A DNA stretch of 64,000 nt from Planococcus citri (taxonomy: Eukaryota; Arthropoda; Insecta; Hemiptera; Pseudococcidae), in contig NC_088678.1 in the NCBI RefSeq assembly GCF_950023065.1, positions 37,376,580 to 37,440,579 on the forward strand, given 5' to 3'. This document shows positions 56,401 to 64,000 of the stretch, in pieces. Each line of letters opens with the position of its first letter. Position 1 is the stretch's first letter. The translations under genes were made by a program, and so were the position numbers. The notes under the pieces were generated by a model. The model saw only the letters and a list, made by a program, of their open reading frames with translations. It was not told the origin of the DNA and searched no databases.

Positions 56401-58646
56401 TGCAAAGCTAAAAGGATGTAGGTATGAATTAAGTACAAGAAAAGGAGCGAAACTGCTTTTGACTCAGATTTTCATTTTTGAGCTATCATTTCATGTTTAG
56501 TGCTACTGAATAAAGATTTTTGAGCACATAAGTGGTTTTCCATTTACAGTCAGGGGGTAGTCTCCTCACATGATTTTCAAGAATTTTACGCTCCCTAGGA
56601 CTGTTTTCAGCCGATTTGAAACTTGGTGTGAAGGTGAAGGTACTTCAGAGTGATGACTCTGAATTTTTTCAATTTTTTTTTTTTTTTTGAGTCAAGAACG
56701 ACCTCCGAATCCACTTTGAGAATTTCAAATCAATGTACAGGGGAGACCAAAATCTAAAAAAGTCATTTTTCCATTGCTTTGGGTCTACATGATAGATTAC
56801 TGTATCTAAAAAGTACATATTATTTTTTTTTGAAAACTCCATCCATGCTTATTTTAGATAGGTACTTATCGGGCCACAATCTCAAACAATTCTTACTTTC
56901 CACATCGACCGAGTCGAGATTTCATCGTAAATTAAAAAATCGGCGTAATACGTTGTACTCGATCTCGGAAACTTTTCCATTTTTCTGTTTCATTTGTTAG
57001 GTAAGTACCTACATTGCCTTATCAGATTATATAAAGGTAGAAAGTTTGAAAAAGGTAGCAAAGAAGGGTATATGGCACGAAGATAGTACAACTCAGACGT
57101 TAGGAAATATATCATTCGTTATTGAAACAATTTTTTCTCATGAAGTATTATGCCCTAAGCGGTTTACTCAATTAAATTTCGACGTTTCATGTCGTGATGC
57201 GTCAACTTTGAACCGTAATTTGTTCGTCACGTTATACACTGATGGGGTCTGAGTTAATATATCAAAACCTAGCGATTTAATCTGCTTCGAAATGGTTGAT
57301 CGTTTTTTCCCTTACCCTTTTTTTCCAAAGTAGCTCGCCAGGATTCTTCTTATAAGTATTTTTTTATATATATAAATAAATCAAATGGTTTCGGACTAAA
57401 TTGCAGCAACGTGCTGAAATACTCCGAGTCACGTAAATAACACGTCGCAAAAAAAATGAGCAGGAAAAACAAACGAGAAATACAGAGGAAAAAATGAGGA
57501 TACAATACCTATGGTATAAAAGATGGAAAGAAAAATTCACGTATTCCCAATAGAATGTCATTTTAAAGACTAATCGTATAGTTTTTTCGGCTGTAAATTG
57601 TTGATAAAGTGACAGCATCTGCGAAACGTTATACTGTCAAGTGACAAAGGACGTTTTTTTAATCGCTCAAATCTTTTTTACGGTGATATGTCATCCGATC
57701 AAGTTTAAGAAGTGTGTTTTTTTGGCTGACGAATTTTGTCAAATTTTCTACACGATGCGATCTGTGAAACAATGAAATGAATCCGATCGAATATCTACTT
57801 CGAAGGAAATCTGTCCGGAAATAACGACGTTGCATATATTTTCTTGCGGTAATTGTACCGCGTGCGAGAGAATTTGGAAACGAGAGAGATTTTTGGATAC
57901 GGCGTAGATATAGAGATGGGAAATATATATTTGGGTTTTATCGATCGTCTCGCTCGCAAAATATACACGTTTGATTAAAGACGATTTGTACTGGGTCGAT
58001 TGAAAAGCGTACCAGGTTTATAAGGTTTTGTCTGGCGGTGCTATTCTGGTTACTTAAATTATAGATGACGGTGGTTTGTGTGCGCGCCGCATTGGCTGAT
58101 TTTTATTCGTATTTCCCACGGGATGGCGGATCGTTTTCGTTGCATACGTTTTGCAGGCCGAATCGAATTTATATCTTTCACGCAAGCATCCCGACGGAAT
58201 GGATTGAAATGAGCGCAACTTCTCGTGATTGATCAGCGCTTGCTGCCTAATTCGCTATATCTTCCCCTTCTTTGATATTATGCTAAATTGGGTATTGTGT
58301 TATGAAAAAATATTACGGAGTCATTTTCATCTGGAAATTTTTTGGGCAATTTCACATTAAAATATATTTATTCAAGTTGATGAGGAGTTAAATATAGAAA
58401 ACTTGGTATAGGTAATTAGGTATTAATGAGTTATATGTAGTTATTTATAACATTTTTTGCGAAAATATCTGAAAACAAAATGAAATAGATCTGACTAGAT
58501 TATAGTTTTGGTTGAATTAGATCAGATCAGACCTGATGGTATTCAATAAGTTCTCCATGATTGGATCTGATCATAATCTGAACAGAAATGTCAATTGGTT
58601 ACAAGTTTCAGGTAGGGTTTTGCAAAATTTTTTGGGTAAGTATAGG
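56401..58646. other. No gene recognised
   Basis: AT-rich to 56770, then CpG-containing single-copy sequence to about 58270. The frames at 57046-57252 and 56779-57000 have non-trivial composition but no recognisable domain. GATCTGATCATAATCTGAAC and related words near 58490-58580 form a loose, irregular repeat. Confidence 0.4.
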
Positions 58647-58648
58647 TA

Positions 58649-58855
58649 CAGGATGCCCAGAAATACCGTGAACCCCAAATAAAGTTTTTCATTAAAAATA
58701 TAGGTTGTCAATGTGAAATAGATGCATATGATTGGTGGAATGTTATCTCCCCAGTCCAACAACTAATCATGTGCTATCATTATCATTCACTGTGACCAAC
58801 CGAAATATTTAGCAGAAAATTTTTTTAGGGGTACACGATATTTCTGAGTACCCTG
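58649..58855. mobile_element. 207-bp MITE family M1, copy 2 (inverted)
   Basis: Ends CAGGATGCCCAGAAATAC and, as complement, CAGGGTACTCAGAAATATCG, flanked by TA (58647-58648, 58856-58857). The interior matches copy 1 in reverse (ATGATTGGTGGAATGTTATC; GTGCTATCATTATCATTCAC). Divergence between the copies is clear, so they are old insertions. Confidence 0.9.
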
Positions 58856-59102
58856 TATGAGTATGGGTACTATTTGGGTAGAATACCTGTACCAGAGCTG
58901 TGGGTCCGAAACTATTTCGAAACCGGAGCTGCTTAAATCCAGATTCAAATTCAATCCCAAAACCTATTCTGAAACCAAAATCATTATTTTTCTTGATCCC
59001 AGAACCGATATAATTTTGAACTCAAAACAATCCTGAGACTGAAACAGACTTTTATTGTTTCAGTTTTGGGATTTCAAATTTTTTGGTGTTTTCGACTTTT
59101 CA

Positions 59103-59188
59103 TCTTTTATTCATTCTTCCATTCATTCTTTCATTCATTTTTTCACCCATTCTTCCATTCTTCCATTCATCCATACATCTATTCCATT
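59103..59188. repeat. ATTC/TTCC microsatellite
   Basis: Irregular CATTCATTC and TTCCATTC iterations next to repeat C copy 2. A plus-strand frame through it encodes an artefactual Ser/His/Phe repeat. Confidence 0.85.
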
Positions 59189-60436
59189 CAACAATGACCA
59201 TGCTAATTTTGATGTAAGTGTCGATTCCTCCACATCCGTCACTTTTGGATACCACATGTCAATGTGAATTTCAACCCTATTTCTACCCAATTGTCAATGT
59301 AATTGTCGACCAATGTTGATCGACATTCATGTCGACAATTGGTCCGGCATAGAGTTGAAATTTGCATCAACATGCGGGATCCAAATGTGATAGATGTGGA
59401 TGGATCGACATTTGCATCGACATGTTTGTTGATACCCTGCTACGAAAAAGTTGAAGGGCTAATGGTGAAAACCGCCTTAGTCATTTTTTTGTTCACACAA
59501 CTTTAAACATTTTCTTTTTCATATTTCATCAATTTTAATGGGAAAAATGAGTATTGTAATGCATTCTGGGATAGTTGAAGATGTTTTTTTAATACTTGAC
59601 CATAAAGTTTTTACATTACCATTGAAGTAGGACAACAACGTTTTCATTGATTTGTACAAAAATCACTTCTGACTAAGGCGACTTTCACCATTAGCCCTTC
59701 AGTTGAAAAATTAATTTCAAAAAAGGAAATTTTTTCCAAAAATATTTTTTTACGGTGGCCATTGCTTGTGCTGAAGCAGCATCTATGCGGAAGCCACCTC
59801 CGAGAAGTATAGACAGAAAGTCTATACAAAATAAGAAGTTGAACATAAACTCCTTATATTGAAGAGGTGCAATACTTTATCTAAGAGTACTGAACTAATA
59901 CATTTTCATGTCGACAACATGTCGATGTTAAATTTGACATCAACAAATACATCCACAATATCAACGTTATTTTCAAAGTTTGAGAAATCTTTGAAAATTT
60001 GGTCGAGGTTGGTGTTGATGAATTTGTGGACCATCAACTTTCACATCAACATATCATCAACAGCTCCAAACTATGAAAAAATGAATAATTTTGTAAATGC
60101 CATCAAACATTTGTTCTTCTCTTCAAACAAGATGATATTTTAAAATGTTTACTGAACTTTTAAACACTAAAACAAAATTTTAATTCGGAAAAATTGGTCG
60201 ACATAGTTGTAGATAGAAATTTCAAGCATGGAATTTTACATCAACATGTCAACATCGCATGTTGAAGTATCAGAAATAATGAGAAAATTTCAAAAATGTT
60301 TACTAACCTGGCTTATTTACAAACAGAAAATTCCTACTAAACAACTAATTGATCACTTTTCTATCATTATAATTATTGGAAAAAAACATGGTCGATGGCT
60401 CGATGCAAATGTCAACATCACCAATTATTGTGCGGG
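59189..60436. repeat. GTCGACAT-rich dispersed repeat family C, copy 2
   Basis: Matches 4017-4943 from CAACAATGACCATGCTAATT to CAATTATTGTGCGGG. The inner inverted repeat is still visible (CCACATCCGTCACTTTTGGA to the left, CCAAATGTGATAGATGTGGA to the right) but no longer perfect. It is interrupted by a 248-bp MITE at 59453-59700. The tRNA-like end of copy 1 is missing here; microsatellite sequence follows instead. Confidence 0.8.
59453..59700. mobile_element. 248-bp MITE inside repeat C
   Basis: Ends GAAGGGCTAATGGTGAAAAC and, as complement, GAAGGGCTAATGGTGAAAGT; inverted repeats run about 31 bp with few mismatches. AGTT flanks both sides (59449-59452, 59701-59704). The intact site in copy 1 near 4274 reads TTAAGTTATAG with a single AGTT, confirming the boundaries. 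No coding sequence. Confidence 0.92.
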
Positions 60437-60474
60437 TTATACATACTAACCTGAACTGAACCACAAGTGACATT

Positions 60475-60509
60475 CTGAACTGAACTGAACTGAACTGAAC
60501 TGAACTGAA
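60475..60509. repeat. CTGAA pentanucleotide microsatellite
   Basis: Seven perfect CTGAA units. The same pentamer, more loosely spaced, fills family E at 60725-60960 and 8590-8765. Confidence 0.95.
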
Positions 60510-60533
60510 TACTAAAATTTTATTACATTTTAT

Positions 60534-60656
60534 TTTATTCATCCATTCATCCATACTGAACCCGAACTGAACCTGAAGTCATTCTTCCATTCATTCTTTC
60601 ATTTACTTATTCTTTCATCCATTCTTCCATTCTTCTATTCATCCATTCATCCAATC
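60534..60656. repeat. ATTC/ATCC microsatellite tract
   Basis: Irregular CATTCATCC, TTCCATTC and TTTCATTTAC iterations between the CTGAA run and repeat E. Confidence 0.8.
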
Positions 60657-60724
60657 ATAAAAAATTGTACCTACATGGATTGACTTTTTCAAAATTTGCA
60701 AGCATAGACATGATGGAAAAACAT

Positions 60725-60960
60725 ATTTTTCAAAAACTTATTATATAATTTTTATTTGAACCCTCAAACATCTTTCATTGAAACCTGAAATGAGTGCTGA
60801 ACTGGACAGAATACTGAACTGAATACTGAACTGAAGAGAATGCTGAACTGGATGGAATACAGAACAGAACAGATACCTACTAAATACTGAACTAAATACT
60901 GAACTGAGTACTGAAATTTTATGTTATTTCATTTCAATACTGAAATTTTCCTCCTGATAC
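60725..60960 (+). repeat. Dispersed repeat family E, copy 2
   Basis: Shares TTTTTATTTGAACCCTCAAA, CATCTTTCATTGAAACCTGA and GAACTGGACAGAATACTGAA with 8590-8765 and then expands into many ACTGAACTGAATACTGAA units. Confidence 0.65.
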
Positions 60961-60986
60961 AGTGAGAACCAGTGTTACCATTTCAT

Positions 60987-61274
60987 TCAGCGCAAAACTT
61001 CCTCTACAAGTATGAAAAAAATGAATTTGTGAAAAAGTGGAATTGACTCAAATTGAGTCCAACGTATTGGATTGTTCTGGTTTCTGGCACGAGGCATGCG
61101 GAAGATTTTGGTATTGACGTCGAGAATGATTGAATTAAAGGTTTGCTTACAGATGATTTCGTCGTTGACATGTGTTTCTGACTTAAGATTAATGTATTCC
61201 ATTAACAAGTCAGGGTCTCCAATTTGTACCATAATAGTAAATTCCAAATTGGAAAATGAAGAAAGATGATGAGT
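60987..61274 (-). other. Protein-like open frame, possible exon or coding relic
   Basis: The minus frame is open from an in-frame TAG (about 61275) to a TGA at 60987. It includes EFTIMVQIGDPDLLMEYINL and FNSIILDVNTKIFRMPRARN. Its composition (mixed charged and hydrophobic residues, little low complexity) is more protein-like than other short frames here. A CAACTAG|G at its upstream edge could be a splice acceptor but lacks a good pyrimidine tract; no donor is evident. I do not recognise the family, and chance remains possible. Confidence 0.25.
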
Positions 61275-64000
61275 AACCTAGTTGTGAGCCCATTTCTCGA
61301 TACCTAGGTACTAGACTAATATGCATATTGCAGAACATTGTTATGTTCAAAAACTTTTTTTCCCTTATAATTTTCAATATTGATTATTCTCAAGTAAGTA
61401 GGATAATATGTTGGAATTTTATTGAGATGTTTTGAGATGAAATTCAACAAACTCAACTCCGAAGAAATTCTCACAGAAACACTCTGTATCCCATAACGAA
61501 TGCTAATCACAAAATGTAAATTTTCCATCTTAGCGTAATCCTTCATCCACAGCAGATGATTCTAGAAGTACCTACCTACGTAAGTAACGTACGAGAAAAA
61601 ATGAAGCTTTTTTTTGCCAAGCTTTACGAACCACCATCACTATACGTACGAATCCAATTTCCGGCTTTTTTTTCATCGCTGTACTTACAAATTAGCACCG
61701 CGACGCCAACTAATACACGCTCAGATCATATTACATGCCCTTAGCATACCTACATACACTTATAGAGCTCGGCTAAAGTCGCGCAAGACGTGGCCCATAA
61801 ACAGGGAAAAACTTTACGACGTGAATTTTTAATAAAAACAATGAAATTTAACGAACCGCAAACAAGAATTTGTGTAAAAGACTGGCGTGCAAATGAAAAA
61901 TTAACGAACAGACGGAAGATATTCCATAGTATGCATTCAGCAGTGCTATGCTGCTATACAGAATACGCTTAAAAACCTTCTTCTTGCCTGTTTGAAACTC
62001 TTCCTATGTACTCTCCTGCTCGGCTAATAGGGTAAAGAGAAAGAAAGACTTGAAGATGAAAAAGCCACGCCGCCGCGGCAAGCTTTTGAAATCATAAGCT
62101 CGCTCATTATTGAAAATTCTATAGCACTGGGGTTTTGTATCGAAGAATAAAATTTCCAGTCTTCATTGTTATTGTTTTTTCCACCCTTTTTCCCATTCTT
62201 TTTTTTCTCAGGTGTACACTCGGATACCCATACAGTTTTTTTCACAAGGGTGATTTCTTCCCCTTTCCGTTGTTATTCGGGTTAATACCATTCTTCGTCA
62301 TTTCTTGCCTTGTTGGAAAATAAAAAAAGAAATAGAACAACCAAAGTTGATCTTGAAATTAAAAAAAAAAAAAAAAAGAACAATCGGCTTACATTAGGGT
62401 AACCAAAGGGGGAAAAAGCCGTAGCGAGAAATAAAATACGCAACAATTCACCCACCAAATGAACGACGGTTGCCATTTTAATTACAGAATTTATGGAGTT
62501 CATTATTAAAATTGAAAATTCTTATCTTGCCATTTCTTATCTACAAATTAAACGTTCTATAAAGTATAACGTTTCGCCGTGTATATTGAATTATTTTCGC
62601 AGCGAACTTTCTCATCTCTCTTCCTCTGGTACATATACACGAACGAAGGTACCTCACCTCCTTCGCCTCCGAAACGACGATTGTTTTCGCGCTTCAATTG
62701 ACAGCGTGCGCTACACCATAAAGTAATAACCTTGCTCTTCGATGCTGCTGCCAGTGGAGCTTTAATAGCAATGAAATTTTATTTTTGAATATAGTGCGCT
62801 ATAGGTAGGTAGTAGGAGTAGGTACTATTATTTTTCGCCCGCCAGATGTTTATGTATATATACAGGTTGGCCGTGCTGCAATATCAGCAGAGAGGTTACC
62901 GCATTTGTCATTTTTATACGCGGCAACGAAACGAAAAAAAAATGATTTTTTTTTTAACGTCCGTCGCCGCTTTTGTAATTTTTTGATTAATGCTCTCGCC
63001 CAGTCTTCGCGAATTTATAATATCGCAGATGAGATCTTTTCTATGGTGTCTGTTTGCCCCCTGCTTATTGTATACATAAAGAAAAACGTTGAAATATCTG
63101 AAAATGAATATCTCGACTGTTTTTCTTCTTTCAAAGGTAGCTACGAAAACTTCGCTTATCTTGGTTTGAATTTTTTAAAATTATGGTTGCGGAATCGAGA
63201 ACGAGATGACCCGAATTTTTCACTTTCAAAATCTATTCAAACGTGCGAATAATGAAAAGCCGAAAATTATTCGCGTATGGAAAAAGGTATGTTTACGATT
63301 AGGAAAAATATCATACTAAATGGATTGGTGTTTCATAACAGGAAAATTTGAAAATTTGGTCAAAATTATTGGACGAATGTACAAAGGGGTTCAAAAATAC
63401 GATTCCGAAAAATTAATTCACAAAAAATACATCAAGTGTAGTAAAAAACAATAAAACTGGTATTAAAATCACAGAAAATTATTAAAACATTGGGTAATGA
63501 AATTTCTGTAAAATTCAACAAAAAGTAGGGACCGTATCAATAAGGTCATTTTTGACATTTGACAGTTAGCGACTCGACCACTCTTAAAGTGCTATACAAT
63601 AAATGTCTCAAATACGAATCCGAGGTTAGTTAACCCAAAATGACCATTTTTTTGGCTCCAGGGGTTTCCAAAGTTGTGAATAAAAAAATAATTTTAGGAA
63701 CCACTGAGTATTATTTTCAAAAACGTTTTAACCTAGAGTATCTGTTTGAACCCGATAAACGTTATGCGAGGTGATTTTCCTATTTTCAACCCTCGGGGGG
63801 GGGGGCAGAAATTTGGTGGTTTTAATTTTTGGAAAATTTTTAAACCACCATTTTGTAGTACCTACTCCTTTGAACCCCTCTAAAAAGCTTTTTACAGTTT
63901 ATTAGTATCTGAAAGACCTCCATCCTACCAAATTTTGAGCTCAATAAAATTTTCCCCTGGCACTCAAAAATCCGATTTTCCAATTTTTAGTCATTTCGAT
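61275..64000. other. No gene recognised; right end of window
   Basis: 61540-63260 is CpG-containing and apparently single-copy. The frame 62905-63252 (115 residues) has no ATG context or recognisable domain. From 63500 the sequence becomes repeat-like, with an 11-base G run at 63795-63805. Confidence 0.4.

Overview
This is eukaryotic nuclear DNA: AT-rich, gene-poor and full of transposable elements, with no operons and almost no long open frames. The mobile elements (Jockey-like and other non-LTR retrotransposons, a BEL/Pao integrase relic, and many short terminal-inverted-repeat DNA elements) fit an invertebrate, most likely an insect. The frequent GTAGGTACCTAC-type runs recall hemipteran (mealybug or scale-insect) genomes, but that is an impression from memory and was not tested.

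Only one host-type gene is clear: a single-exon frame at 18780-19913 encoding a 377-residue, Ser/Lys-rich, largely disordered protein of unknown function with a compact basic C-terminal region. The other long frames are reverse transcriptases of two 5'-incomplete non-LTR elements (29915-32213 and 37092-39165). A third, broken element of the second type (54118-55752) has an inverted 5' segment and two DNA transposons inserted in it.

Layout. 1-392: 3' end of a non-LTR element with a poly(A) tail. 2.8-5.9 kb: dispersed repeats, a GTCGACAT-rich repeat with a tRNA-like end, and a decayed BEL/Pao integrase. 8-12.6 kb: dispersed repeats, a tRNA-like SINE end and a dead Jockey-like reverse transcriptase on the minus strand. 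15.5-16.3 kb: tandem and dispersed repeats. 18.8-19.9 kb: the host gene. 22.3-24.1 kb: repeat family D split by a 529-bp element, then a minisatellite and a fold-back. 28.1-32.9 kb: a 626-bp higher-order tandem repeat interrupted by one retrotransposon, followed by a GC-rich hairpin cluster. 34.8-36.0 kb: a hAT-type element with a perfect 8-bp target duplication and a second element nested in it. 37.1-39.2 kb: second retrotransposon. 47.4 kb: 30-bp minisatellite. 51.8-56.3 kb: a nest of at least six elements. 58.6-61.0 kb: more short elements, the second GTCGACAT repeat and microsatellites.

The intervening stretches (for example 0.9-1.6, 6.2-7.9, 13.3-14.3, 24.3-25.9, 39.2-41.1, 44-46.8, 49.5-51.2, 57.3-58.3 and 61.5-63.3 kb) are CpG-containing, apparently single-copy sequence without recognisable exons. 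The window therefore looks like intergenic or long-intron DNA in which TEs have repeatedly inserted into older TEs. The most informative results are the nested insertions, whose boundaries and target duplications can be read exactly. I found no clearly new biological system; the best candidates for undescribed objects are the transposon with GTAGTACT-rich ends, the GC-rich hairpin cluster, the structured leader of the first retrotransposon and the orphan single-exon gene.
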